A stretch of DNA of 64,000 bases. It comes from Streptomyces sp. NBC_00683. GTDB taxonomy: Bacteria > Actinomycetota > Actinomycetes > Streptomycetales > Streptomycetaceae. Shown here piece after piece: positions 8,335 to 17,484 of this stretch. Each line of letters opens with the position of its first letter. Positions within the stretch are counted from its first letter, which is position 1. A program made the translations under genes and the position numbers. Location: assembly GCF_036226745.1 (NCBI RefSeq), contig NZ_CP109013.1:7626001-7690000 (forward strand), in the 5' to 3' direction. The notes beneath the pieces were generated by a model. It was given only the letters and a program-made list of their open reading frames with translations, ran no database searches and was not told the origin of the DNA.

Positions 8335-9768
8335 CTACTTCGTGCCCGCCCCTGCCGCGCGAAGGCGGCCCGTGGCCACCGCATCGACCAGTGCCCGGTG
8401 GTCCCGCTCGTTCTGGTCGGCGTACCGCTCGGCGAACGTCTGCAGCGCCCGGTCGAACACCTTGCCGTGGCCCAGGTAGGCAGCGATGGCGATCCGGTCA
8501 CCGGACCGCGCGTGCGCACGGGCCAGCGTCATCCCGCACAACTCGCCGAAAGCGGCCATCCCGCGCGGCACCATCTGCTCCGGTTCGGCGATGCCCTTCC
8601 AGTCGCGCAACTGGCGTACGTAGAAGTCCCTGCGTTTCCCGTCGAACCCCTCCACCCGCTCCCACCCCAGGAAGATGTCGCCGGCAGCCTGCATCAGGCG
8701 CTGGCCGGCCACCACGCGCTCGCCCTGATTGCGGTACGCACTCGCCCCGGCGTGCGGCGCGAGCACCGAGGAGTCGGCCTCCTTGGCCTGGAGGACGAGC
8801 GGATCCGCGCCGTCCCTGCCCAGCAGGAGGATGATCCAGCAGCGCGTTCCGACGCTTCCCACGCCCACGACCTTGCGGGCCATGTCCACGGGCCGGAAGT
8901 CGGCGAGCAGGGACCGCCGGTCCGAAGGAAGACTGCGGCCGTAGCGACGGAGAAGCGTCCGGAACTGCTTCTCCGTCGCGCTGCGTTCCGCACCTTCGGG
9001 CAGCAGGTCCGCGACCGGCACGATCAGGGGCGGATCCGCGGCGATCCGGAGCCGCCCGCCGACCACCTCGGTGAGTTTGTCGAACGCCTGCGTGCTGTCC
9101 CGGGTGCGGGCCTTCGCCGTCGCTCTGGCCATGCGCTTGCGGCCCCGGGAGGCCAGTCTGTCGGCGGCCAGGGCCTTGAGGCGGCCCTCGTCGGTCTGCG
9201 TGTACCAGACCTCGAGATTGCGCATGCCCGCGAAGCGGATCATCGACTCCCGGTACGACCGGACGGTGGCCCGGACGATGTGGGCCCGCTCCTTGTCGGA
9301 GAAGCCGTTGGCGCGCCCGGCGATGACGAGGCTGGCGGCCAGCCGCTTGACGTCCCACTCCCAGGGACCCGGCAAGGTCTCGTCGAAGTCGTTGATGTCG
9401 AACAGCAGGTGGCGCTCGGGGGAGGCCAGCAGTCTGAAGTTCAGCAGATGGGCGTCACCGCACAACTGCGCCCTGATGCCCGAGTCCGGTGTGCCGGACA
9501 GGTCGGAGGCCATGACGGCCGCGGCGCCCCGGTAGAAGCGGAAGGGCGACTCGGTCATCCGTCCGTAGCGGATCGGGACGAGCTCCTGCACCCTGGCCGC
9601 CGACTGGGCCTCCAGGATGGCCAGTGGATCCTGCCGGTCCGCCGGTGGCTCGTACACCTCATGGCTCGACCGGGGAGCCCGTTTGCGGGCCGCCTTGCCG
9701 AGCGCGGCCCGTTCCTTCGGCGTCGCGCCCGGCACGGCACGGAGCGGTGAGGTGCGTTCCTGGGGCAT
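8335..9768 (-). CDS. DUF2252 domain protein (kinase-like fold)
   Basis: 477-residue cytoplasmic protein of the DUF2252 family, distantly related to aminoglycoside-phosphotransferase-like kinases; biochemical role unknown. Family blocks: PFRFYRGAAAVMASDL, QLCGDAHLLNFRLLASPERHLLFDINDFDETLPGPWEWD (the GDAH and DINDFDE parts resemble catalytic and metal-binding loops) and GVGSVGTRCWIILLLGRDG. Start: ATG at 9768 preceded by AGGAGGG; longer reading upstream overlaps the DUF389 gene region and is out of place. Followed upstream by a DUF389 membrane protein gene on the same strand. Confidence 0.86.
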   Translation of the reverse strand: MPQERTSPLRAVPGATPKERAALGKAARKRAPRSSHEVYEPPADRQDPLAILEAQSAARVQELVPIRYGRMTESPFRFYRGAAAVMASDLSGTPDSGIRAQLCGDAHLLNFRLLASPERHLLFDINDFDETLPGPWEWDVKRLAASLVIAGRANGFSDKERAHIVRATVRSYRESMIRFAGMRNLEVWYTQTDEGRLKALAADRLASRGRKRMARATAKARTRDSTQAFDKLTEVVGGRLRIAADPPLIVPVADLLPEGAERSATEKQFRTLLRRYGRSLPSDRRSLLADFRPVDMARKVVGVGSVGTRCWIILLLGRDGADPLVLQAKEADSSVLAPHAGASAYRNQGERVVAGQRLMQAAGDIFLGWERVEGFDGKRRDFYVRQLRDWKGIAEPEQMVPRGMAAFGELCGMTLARAHARSGDRIAIAAYLGHGKVFDRALQTFAERYADQNERDHRALVDAVATGRLRAAGAGTK

Positions 9769-9881
9769 GGCGGCCCTCCTGGCTGCGTGCGGGGCCGTGC
9801 GGGCGGCCCCTGCTCCCATCATCCCCGGCCGGACGGATTCCGGCCGCTCGGCGCGTTCCGGCGGCGGGGGCGCCGTGTGGA

Positions 9882-10829
9882 TCAGGCGCGTCCGCGCTTC
9901 CTGGCCTGGCGGCCCACCCTCCGCCAGATCGCGCGCTGGCACCGCAGTGCACCCGCACCCACCACGATGAGCACCACGATGTTCACCAGGAGCTGGACGA
10001 GTGAACCCCACGCCTCGGACCAGCTGGCGAAGGCCGTGGACACGCTGATGGCCGCGGCGGCCGGAATGGTGGTGACCGAGATGAACACCCCGAGGAGGGC
10101 ACTCGTGCGGGCCTCCGTGAGCGACACGATGCCGACGACAGCGGCGAGGGCGGCGACGGCGAAGGAGAAGAAGTTGGGGGTGTTGATCAGGTCGGAGACC
10201 GGCCGGAGCCCCAGGTCGAAGGCCTCCGACTGAAGACCGAAGCCGCGGATGAGGAGGCTGAAGAGGAAGGTGACCACGATCGTCAGCAGGAAGCCCGTGC
10301 ACAGGGCGCCCAGCCCTGCGCGGATCATGGTCCGGTCGCCTCTGTCGATGCCCAGCGCCACGGCGACGATCGCGCCGTACTCGGGGCCGACGACCATGGC
10401 CCCGACGATCAGGATCTGGGAGTTGGTGACGATGCCGACCGAGCCGATGAGACCCGCGATGACCAGGTAGAGGTAGAAGCTCGGCGGGTACCTCCCCCCG
10501 GACCGGATGCGCGCCTCCACCTGGGCCCAGACCGGGGTGTTGACCAGTGCCCCGAGGCGGCGGACCGCCGTCTCCGATGCCCGCCCCGGGAACGCCATGT
10601 CCACCGGCTCGATGACGATGGAGCCGTGCACGTCGATCTCGAGCCGCCGCAGGCCCCGCAGTACATCGTTCGCCGCCCCCGCCAGCACATCGCAGGCGAA
10701 GGCGTCGCCGTCGGGGTGGTACGCGGCGCCACGCTGCACGATCAGGTTCATGACGTAGGGGGCACCGGCGAGGAGCTCCACGACCTGGTCCGTGCGGTCC
10801 GGAGGGCTCACCGCGCGGACATGGATCAT
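9882..10829 (-). CDS. DUF389 (TIGR00341-type) membrane protein
   Basis: About 315 residues. A soluble N-terminal half (MIHVRAVSPPDRTDQVVELL...) is followed by about six hydrophobic segments beginning at YLYLVIAGLIGSVGIVTNSQILIVGAMVVGPEYGAIVAVALG, the family signature region. No function is established for DUF389 proteins. I chose ATG 10829 because GGAG precedes it by five bases; an in-frame ATG at 10892 has no ribosome site. Divergent from the GH15 gene. The C-terminus is Arg-rich (RRVGRQARKRGRA). Confidence 0.82.
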   Translation of the reverse strand: MIHVRAVSPPDRTDQVVELLAGAPYVMNLIVQRGAAYHPDGDAFACDVLAGAANDVLRGLRRLEIDVHGSIVIEPVDMAFPGRASETAVRRLGALVNTPVWAQVEARIRSGGRYPPSFYLYLVIAGLIGSVGIVTNSQILIVGAMVVGPEYGAIVAVALGIDRGDRTMIRAGLGALCTGFLLTIVVTFLFSLLIRGFGLQSEAFDLGLRPVSDLINTPNFFSFAVAALAAVVGIVSLTEARTSALLGVFISVTTIPAAAAISVSTAFASWSEAWGSLVQLLVNIVVLIVVGAGALRCQRAIWRRVGRQARKRGRA

Positions 10830-10922
10830 GTCCACTCCGCGCCTCCACGAGGCAGGGCGGGCGGCCGGATGCCGGGTGACGGATAGTGGCATGGATAGTC
10901 ACATACCGGAGATTGGACGGTC

Positions 10923-12737
10923 ATGGACCGATACCCTCCCATAGCCACCCACGGTCTGGTGGGCGACCTGCAGACCTGTGCGCTGATCTCTTCGCAGGGC
11001 GTCGTCGACTGGCTGGCCGCCCCCCGGTTCGATTCCCCCAGCGTCTTCGCCGCGCTGCTCGACCACGACCGGGGCGGCTACTTCCGGCTGTCGCCCGACG
11101 GCCCGGAGAGCTCCTGCAAGCAGCTCTACTACCCGGACACCGCTGTGCTGGTCACCCGGTTCATGTCGCCCGACGGCGTCGGCGAGGTGCTCGACTGGAT
11201 GGCACCGATCACCTCCGGGGGCGCCACCGGCCGGCACACACTGGTACGGAAGGTGCGCGCGGTGCGGGGAACCGTACGGTTCTCGATGGAGTGCAGGCCC
11301 CGGTTCGACTACGGGCGTGCGTCCCATGAGCTCGAACTCGTCCCGGACGGAGCCGTGTTCAGGTCTGCGGGGATCAGCGGGCATCTGCAGGCAGGCTTTC
11401 CCCTGGAGCGCGACGGCCACGATGTGCGCGGAACGGTGACGCTGGGCGTGGGCGAGACGGCCGTCGCCGTCTTCACCGTCTGCGGGGCCGACGAACCCGC
11501 ACCGCCGCCGCCCACCGTCGAGGGGACCGACGAGCAGCTCTGGGAGGTCGTCGAGTTCTGGCAGAACTGGCTGCGTACCTCCCGCTACCGTGGCCGCTGG
11601 TCGGACATGGTCCACCGTTCCGCCATCACCCTGAAGCTCCTCACGTACGCCCCCACGGGCGCACCGGTCGCCGCCGCCACGATGGGCCTGCCCGAGCAGA
11701 TCGGCGGCGAACGCAACTGGGACTACCGGTACACCTGGGTCAGGGACGGGTCGCTGTCGGTGCGGGCCCTGCTGGACCTGGGCTTCGTCGAGGAAGCGAC
11801 CGCTTTCACCCGATGGCTGGGCGCCCGCCTCGGGGACGGCGACATCGACGGCGAGGCACTGCAGATCATGTACCGCGTCGACGGGGAACCCCTGCCGGCG
11901 GAGGAGATCCTCGGGCACCTCGAGGGCTACCGCGGTTCGCATCCGGTACGCGTGGGCAACGCCGCCTCCGACCAGTTGCAGCTCGACATCTACGGAGAGG
12001 CCCTCTACGCACTCTCCGAGGGGCACGAGGTCGGCATCCAGGCGGGCTACCGCGGCTGGAAGAAGGTCTCCCGCACCCTGGACTGGCTCGCCGACTCCTG
12101 GGACCGCCCCGACGAGGGCATCTGGGAAACGCGCGGCGGACGCAAGGACTTCACCTACAGCAGGGTGATGTGCTGGGCCGCGTTCGACCGCGGACTGAAG
12201 CTCGCGACCGCGTTCAGCAGACCGGCCGACACCGTCCGGTGGACCCGGGCCAGGGACTCCATCCTCGAACAGGTCATGGCCCGGGGCTGGAGCGAGCAGG
12301 AACAGGCGTACGTCCAGCATTACGAGGGGGACGTGCTCGACGCCTCGCTGCTCCTGATGCCCAGGGTGGGTTTCCTCGCACCCAAGGACCCCAGCTGGCT
12401 GTCCACGCTGGACGCCATGAACGACACCCTCGTCTCCGACAGCCTGGTCTACCGCTACGACCCGGCCGCCTCCCCGGACGGCCTGCGCGGCTCCGAGGGC
12501 ACGTTCAGCCTCTGCACGTTCCTGTACGTCGACGCGCTGGCCCGCGCCGGGCGACTGCGGATGGCCCGCTACACGTTCGAGAAGATGCTCACCTACGCCA
12601 ACCACGTCGGCCTCTTCGCCGAGGAGATCGGCCCCAGCGGCGAGCAGCTGGGCAACTTCCCCCAGGCGTTCACCCACCTCTCCCTCATCTCGGCCGCCCG
12701 CACCCTCGACGAGGCACTCGACCGGCTGCGCGACTGA
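10923..12737 (+). CDS. Glycoside hydrolase family 15 protein (glucoamylase/trehalase-like)
   Basis: 604-residue cytoplasmic enzyme without a signal peptide. It starts with the GH15-associated N-terminal beta domain (IATHGLVGDLQTCALISSQGVVDWLAAPRFDSPS...) and continues into the alpha/alpha barrel, with EQIGGERNWDYRYTWVRDGS (about residues 258-277) as the clearest signature. In actinobacteria such proteins act as glucoamylases or trehalases; which one cannot be settled here. Divergent from DUF389, followed 54 bases later by a small DUF6011 gene. Confidence 0.88.
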   Translation: MDRYPPIATHGLVGDLQTCALISSQGVVDWLAAPRFDSPSVFAALLDHDRGGYFRLSPDGPESSCKQLYYPDTAVLVTRFMSPDGVGEVLDWMAPITSGGATGRHTLVRKVRAVRGTVRFSMECRPRFDYGRASHELELVPDGAVFRSAGISGHLQAGFPLERDGHDVRGTVTLGVGETAVAVFTVCGADEPAPPPPTVEGTDEQLWEVVEFWQNWLRTSRYRGRWSDMVHRSAITLKLLTYAPTGAPVAAATMGLPEQIGGERNWDYRYTWVRDGSLSVRALLDLGFVEEATAFTRWLGARLGDGDIDGEALQIMYRVDGEPLPAEEILGHLEGYRGSHPVRVGNAASDQLQLDIYGEALYALSEGHEVGIQAGYRGWKKVSRTLDWLADSWDRPDEGIWETRGGRKDFTYSRVMCWAAFDRGLKLATAFSRPADTVRWTRARDSILEQVMARGWSEQEQAYVQHYEGDVLDASLLLMPRVGFLAPKDPSWLSTLDAMNDTLVSDSLVYRYDPAASPDGLRGSEGTFSLCTFLYVDALARAGRLRMARYTFEKMLTYANHVGLFAEEIGPSGEQLGNFPQAFTHLSLISAARTLDEALDRLRD

Positions 12738-12791
12738 CAGGTCGCACGGTCACCGGTCGTGCCTGCCGCCCGGGCTTGAGAGGATCCGTAC

Positions 12792-13040
12792 GTGGAGTCC
12801 CCCGAGCCCTTCCCGTCCCCCGAGCCCTTCCCCGAACTCTTCCCCGGACCGCAGCCCGAAGCCGAAAGGACCGAGGGCCGCCGAACGGTGCGCTGCGCCC
12901 TGTGCGGACGCCCCCTCACCGGCGCGGACTCACGCCGCACCGGACTCGGCCCCGCCTGCGACGCCAAACTGCATCCGGCGGGCCCGGACATCCGGACCCG
13001 CCGTCACGACGTCGAGCAGGACACCCTGCCCGGCATCTGA
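12792..13040 (+). CDS. Small DUF6011-type zinc-ribbon protein
   Basis: 82 residues from a GTG start. After an acidic, proline-rich N-terminus with repeated PEPFP units (about 4-20) comes a compact cysteine motif: CALCGRPL at about 35-42 and GPACDAKL at about 53-60, which I read as a four-ligand (Cys plus neighbouring residue) metal site of DUF6011. Function unknown; the family occurs in actinobacteria and their phages. Ends 14 bases before the convergent tesB gene. Confidence 0.72.
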   Translation: MESPEPFPSPEPFPELFPGPQPEAERTEGRRTVRCALCGRPLTGADSRRTGLGPACDAKLHPAGPDIRTRRHDVEQDTLPGI

Positions 13041-13054
13041 ACCCGCAGTGGGTG

Positions 13055-13933
13055 CTACGCGCCGTCGAGACGGCGGAACAGGCCCTCCTGGACCACCGAC
13101 ACGAGCAACTGCCCCTGGCGGTCGTAGATCCGGCCCCTGGCCAGTCCGCGGCCGCCCGTGGCGATCGGCGACTCCTGGTCGTACAGGAACCACTCGTCCG
13201 CCCGGAACGGCCGGTGGAACCACATGGCGTGGTCCAGCGACGCCATGTCGAAGCCGCGCGGACCCCACAGCGGCTCCACCGGGATCCGGACCGCGTCCAG
13301 CAGCGTCATGTCGCTCGCGTACGTCAGCGCACAGGTGTGCACGAGCGGGTCGTCGCCCAGCGGGCCCACCGCGCGCATCCACACGGCGCTGCGCGGGTCC
13401 GCGTCCTTGATCTCCTCGTGCGTCCAGCGCAGCCGGTCGACGTAGCGGATGTCGAAGGGCTGACGCCGCGCCATCCGCTCCAGGGCCTCCGGCAGCCCGC
13501 CCAGGTGCTCGCGCACCTCGTCGGCGACCGTCGGCAGGTCGTCGGGGTCCGGCACCGTACGGGCGGGCGGCAGCTGATGCTCGAAGCCCGCCTCCTCGGG
13601 GCGGTGGAAGGACGCCGTCAGATTGAAGATCGTCCGGCCCTGCTGGACGGCCGTGACCCGGCGGGTGGTGAAGGACCTGCCGTCCCTCACCCGCTCGACG
13701 TCGTACACGATCGGCACACCGGGGCGGCCCGGCCGCAGGAAGTAGGCGTGCAGCGAGTGGACGGGACGGTCCCCGTCCGTGGTGCGGCCTGCCGCGACCA
13801 GGGCCTGTCCCGCGACCTGGCCGCCGAAGACCCGTTGCAGGGACTCGTCGGGGCTGCGGCCACGGAAGATATTGACCTCGATCCGCTCCAGGTCGAGAAG
13901 ATCGACCAAGCGCTCGGCGGGGTTCGTCGTCAT
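13055..13933 (-). CDS. tesB: Acyl-CoA thioesterase II (TesB)
   Basis: 292-residue double-hotdog thioesterase that hydrolyses acyl-CoA to free acid. N-terminal hotdog with VFGGQVAGQALVAAGRT and HSLHAYFLRPG; C-terminal hotdog with LTYASDMTLLDAV and SLDHAMWFHRPFRADEWFLYDQESP, which holds the conserved Asp/His surroundings of TesB. ATG at 13933 has GGAGAA nine bases ahead. Lies 34 bases downstream of the helicase gene on the same strand, so co-transcription is likely though unrelated in function. Confidence 0.93.
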   Translation of the reverse strand: MTTNPAERLVDLLDLERIEVNIFRGRSPDESLQRVFGGQVAGQALVAAGRTTDGDRPVHSLHAYFLRPGRPGVPIVYDVERVRDGRSFTTRRVTAVQQGRTIFNLTASFHRPEEAGFEHQLPPARTVPDPDDLPTVADEVREHLGGLPEALERMARRQPFDIRYVDRLRWTHEEIKDADPRSAVWMRAVGPLGDDPLVHTCALTYASDMTLLDAVRIPVEPLWGPRGFDMASLDHAMWFHRPFRADEWFLYDQESPIATGGRGLARGRIYDRQGQLLVSVVQEGLFRRLDGA

Positions 13934-13967
13934 GCGGTTCTTCTCCACTCTCGAAGCCGGTGCGCCG

Positions 13968-16481
13968 TCACAGCTGGCCGACGGCCGTGACCCGGACAAC
14001 CGCCCGGCCCTCCTCGTCGGAGGCCGCCAGATCGACCTCCGCACGGATACCCCAGTCATGGTCACCCGCCGGGTCGGCAAAGGCCTGCCACACCCGCCAC
14101 AGACCGTGCTCGAGATCCTCGTCGATCTTCAGCAGCTTCGGGCCGCGCGCGTCCGGACCCGTACCCAGGTCCTCGTGAGCCTCCCAGTAGCCGTCCATCG
14201 CCTCGCCCCAGGCGTCCTCGTCCCAGCCCGAGTCGGCGTCGAGCTCGCCCAGGTCGCGGACCCGGTCCAGGGCGGCCAGCTCCACCCGGCGGAACATCGC
14301 GTTGCGCACCAGGACCCGGAAGGCGCGGGCGTTGGCGGTGACCGGCTTGACCTCGTCGGCCCGTTCCTGCGCCTGCTCGGCGGTCTCCACCTCCGGGTTC
14401 GCCAGCTGCTCCCACTCGTCCAGGAGGCTGGAGTCCACCTGACGCACCATCTCGCCGAGCCAGGCGATCAGGTCCTCCAGGTCCTCGGACTTCAGGTCGT
14501 CCGGGATGGTGTGCTCGAGCGCCTTGTACGCACTGGCCAGATAGCGCAGCACGATGCCCTCGGTACGGGCCAGCTCGTAGTTCGACGTGAACTCCGTGAA
14601 CGTCATGGCTCGTTCGTACATGTCCCGGATCACCGACTTTGGCGACACGGGATGGTCGCCGACCCACGGGTGGCTCGTGCGGTAGACGTCGTACGCGTGC
14701 CAGAGCAGCTCGCTCAGCGGCTTCGGGTACGTGACCTCCTGGAGCCGCTCCATCCGGTCCTCGTACTCGACGCCGTCCGCCTTCATCTGCCCGACGGCCT
14801 CGCCCCGCGCCTTGTTCTGCTGGGCGGCGAGGATCTGCCGCGGGTCGTCGAGGGTCGACTCGACGACGGAGACCATGTCCAGGGCGTACGAAGGGGATTC
14901 GGCGTCCAGCAGGTCGAACGCGGCCAGCGCGAAGGTCGACAGCGGCTGGTTCAGCGCGAAGTCCTGCTGGAGATCGACGGTGAGGCGCACGATCCGGCCC
15001 TCGGCGTCCGGGGTGTCGAGCTGTTCCACCACACCGCCGTCGAGCAGCGAGCGGTAGATGGCGATGGCCCGCCGGATGTGCCGCAGCTGGGCCCGGCGCG
15101 GCTCGTGGTTGTCCTCCAGCAGATGCCGCATCGCCTCGAAGGCGTTGCCCGGGCGGGCGATCACCGAGAGCAGCATCGTGTGCGTGACCCGGAAGCGCGA
15201 GGTCAGCGGCTCGGGATCGGAGGTGATGAGCTTGTCGAAGGTGGTCTCGGACCAGGCGACAAAGCCCTCGGGGGCCTTCTTGCGGACCACCTTGCGCTTC
15301 TTCTTGGGGTCGTCGCCCGCCTTCTTGACGGCCTTCTCGTTCTCGATGACGTGCTCGGGCGCCTGCGCGACCACGAAGCCGGCCGTGTCGAAACCGGCCC
15401 GGCCCGCGCGGCCGGCGATCTGGTGGAACTCACGGGCGCGCAGCGTGCGCACCCGGGTGCCGTCGTACTTGGTGAGGGCGGTGAACAGCACCGTACGGAT
15501 CGGGACGTTGACGCCGACGCCGAGTGTGTCCGTACCGCAGATCACCTTCAGCAGGCCCGCCTGCGCGAGCTTCTCGACCAGACGGCGGTACTTGGGGAGC
15601 ATGCCCGCGTGGTGCACCCCGATGCCGTGCCGCACATAACGGGAGAGGTTCTGGCCGAACTTGGTGGTGAATCGGAAGTTGCCGATCAGATCGGCGATCT
15701 TCTCCTTCTCCTCCTTCGTGCACATGTTGATGCTCATCAGCGACTGGGCGCGCTCGACGGCCGCCGCCTGGGTGAAGTGCACGATGTAGACCGGCGACTG
15801 CCGGGTGTCCAGGAGCTCGGTGAGCGTCTCGGTGATCGGCGTCAGCCGGTACTCGTAACTGAGCGGGACCGGACGCGTCGCCGAGCGCACCACGGAGGTG
15901 GGGCGGCCGGTGCGGCGGGTCAGATCCTCCTCGAACATCTTGACGTCACCGAGCGTGGCCGACATCAGGATGAACTGGGCCTGCGGCAGTTCCAGGATCG
16001 GGATCTGCCAGGCCCAGCCGCGGTCCTGCTCCGCGTAGAAGTGGAACTCGTCCATCACGACCTGGCCGACGTCCGCGTACTTCCCGTCACGCAGAGCGAT
16101 GGAAGCCAGCACCTCGGCCGTGCAGCAGATCACCGGGGCGTCGGCGTTGACCGAGGCGTCGCCGGTCAGCATGCCCACGTTCTCCGTGCCGAACATCTTG
16201 CACAGGTCGAAGAACTTCTCCGAGACCAGCGCCTTGATCGGCGCGGTGTAGAAGGTGACCTTGTCCTGGGCCAGAGCGGTGAAGTGCGCACCGGCCGCGA
16301 CCAGGCTCTTTCCGGAGCCGGTGGGGGTCGAAAGGATCACATTCGCCCCGGAGACCACCTCGATCAGCGCCTCCTCCTGAGCCGGATAGAGGGTGATGCC
16401 CTGCGATTCGGTCCATGACGAGAAGGCCTCGAAGAGGGCGTCCGGGTCGGCGGTCGGGGGCAGCTGATCGATAAGGGTCAC
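13968..16481 (-). CDS. Ski2-like DEAD/DEAH-box RNA helicase with DUF3516
   Basis: 837-residue superfamily 2 helicase. Motif I STPTGSGKS (about 53-61), motif II as MDEFHFY (DEFH, about 142-148), motif III SATLGD, motif IV-VI region with VHHAGMLPKYRR, GTDTLGVGVNVPIRTVL and QIAGRAGRAG. The C-terminal 400 residues match the actinobacterial DUF3516 part. GTG at 16481 is preferred because the conserved N-terminus begins with TLIDQLPPTADPDALF; upstream residues read from 16559 are not family-like. Probable RNA metabolism role, inferred. Divergent from a membrane hydrolase gene. Confidence 0.9.
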   Translation of the reverse strand: MTLIDQLPPTADPDALFEAFSSWTESQGITLYPAQEEALIEVVSGANVILSTPTGSGKSLVAAGAHFTALAQDKVTFYTAPIKALVSEKFFDLCKMFGTENVGMLTGDASVNADAPVICCTAEVLASIALRDGKYADVGQVVMDEFHFYAEQDRGWAWQIPILELPQAQFILMSATLGDVKMFEEDLTRRTGRPTSVVRSATRPVPLSYEYRLTPITETLTELLDTRQSPVYIVHFTQAAAVERAQSLMSINMCTKEEKEKIADLIGNFRFTTKFGQNLSRYVRHGIGVHHAGMLPKYRRLVEKLAQAGLLKVICGTDTLGVGVNVPIRTVLFTALTKYDGTRVRTLRAREFHQIAGRAGRAGFDTAGFVVAQAPEHVIENEKAVKKAGDDPKKKRKVVRKKAPEGFVAWSETTFDKLITSDPEPLTSRFRVTHTMLLSVIARPGNAFEAMRHLLEDNHEPRRAQLRHIRRAIAIYRSLLDGGVVEQLDTPDAEGRIVRLTVDLQQDFALNQPLSTFALAAFDLLDAESPSYALDMVSVVESTLDDPRQILAAQQNKARGEAVGQMKADGVEYEDRMERLQEVTYPKPLSELLWHAYDVYRTSHPWVGDHPVSPKSVIRDMYERAMTFTEFTSNYELARTEGIVLRYLASAYKALEHTIPDDLKSEDLEDLIAWLGEMVRQVDSSLLDEWEQLANPEVETAEQAQERADEVKPVTANARAFRVLVRNAMFRRVELAALDRVRDLGELDADSGWDEDAWGEAMDGYWEAHEDLGTGPDARGPKLLKIDEDLEHGLWRVWQAFADPAGDHDWGIRAEVDLAASDEEGRAVVRVTAVGQL

Positions 16482-16637
16482 GCCCCCATCTTGCCTGCCT
16501 TGTGCCCGGATGCGGGAACCGGAGGACCGCCCGAAGATCACGGACGATACGCTGCCCACTCAACTCGGCCGCATCGCACAGGCAATGACGGCCCGGCCGT
16601 GCCGCACGGCCGAATCACGATGGGGGCGGAAACAGCC

Positions 16638-17429
16638 ATGATGGGACCGGCACACTCTCTGTCAGGGGCAGCGGCCTGGCTGGGGGTGGGCGCCGCGGCC
16701 GCCGCCGCGGGTCACACGATGCCCTGGCCCGTCCTCGTCGTGGGGGCACTGATCTGCGCGGGCGCCGCGCTCGCCCCCGACCTCGACCACAAGTCCGCCA
16801 CGATCTCGCGTGCCTTCGGCCCGATCTCCAAGGGCGTGTGCGAGATCGTCGACAAACTCTCGTACGCCGTCTACAAGGCGACCAAGGGAGCAGGCGACCC
16901 GCGCAGGACGGGCGGACACCGAACCCTCACCCATACCTGGCTGTGGGCGGTGCTGATCGGCGGGGGAGCCTCCCTCGCGGCGATCACCGGCGGCCGGTGG
17001 GCGGTCCTGGCGATTCTCTTCGTCCACCTCGTGCTCGCCGTCGAGGGCCTGCTGTGGCGGGCGGCGCGCATGTCCAGCGACGTCCTCGTCTGGCTGCTCG
17101 GCGCGACCAGCGCGTGGATCCTGGCCGGGGTGCTCGACAAGCCGGGCAACGGTTCGGACTGGCTGTTCGCCGAGCCCGGTCAGGAGTACCTGTGGCTTGG
17201 CCTGCCGATCGTGCTCGGGTCCCTCGTCCACTGCATCGGCGACGCGCTCACCGTCTCGGGCTGCCCGATCCTGTGGCCGATCCCGCTCGGCCGCAAGCGG
17301 TGGTACCCGCTCGGACCCCCGAAGTTCATGCGCTTCCGGGCCGGCAGCTGGGTGGAGATCAAGGTGCTGATGCCCGCGTTCATGGTGCTCGGGGGAGTGG
17401 GCGCGGCCGCGGCGCTCAACTTCATCTGA
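16638..17429 (+). CDS. YdjM-type metal-dependent membrane hydrolase
   Basis: 263-residue inner-membrane protein with the DUF457/YdjM pattern: PDLDHKSATIS (about 47-57) and GGHRTLTHTWLWAVL (about 96-110), the His/Asp cluster that marks the family, then several hydrophobic segments. Likely starts are ATG 16638 or the adjacent ATG 16641, after a GGGGGCGG. The family's substrate is unknown. Its stop is 55 bases before the ligase gene on the same strand. Confidence 0.85.
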   Translation: MMGPAHSLSGAAAWLGVGAAAAAAGHTMPWPVLVVGALICAGAALAPDLDHKSATISRAFGPISKGVCEIVDKLSYAVYKATKGAGDPRRTGGHRTLTHTWLWAVLIGGGASLAAITGGRWAVLAILFVHLVLAVEGLLWRAARMSSDVLVWLLGATSAWILAGVLDKPGNGSDWLFAEPGQEYLWLGLPIVLGSLVHCIGDALTVSGCPILWPIPLGRKRWYPLGPPKFMRFRAGSWVEIKVLMPAFMVLGGVGAAAALNFI

Positions 17430-17484
17430 CCGCCGCGCGCCCGTTCCGGGGGCGGCGCGACCCGACCCGTAGCACCATGACCCC

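Noticed and set aside
9769..10902. N-terminal extension of the DUF2252 protein
   Set aside because: It overlaps the DUF389 gene in another frame and lacks family similarity; a good ribosome site precedes ATG 9768.
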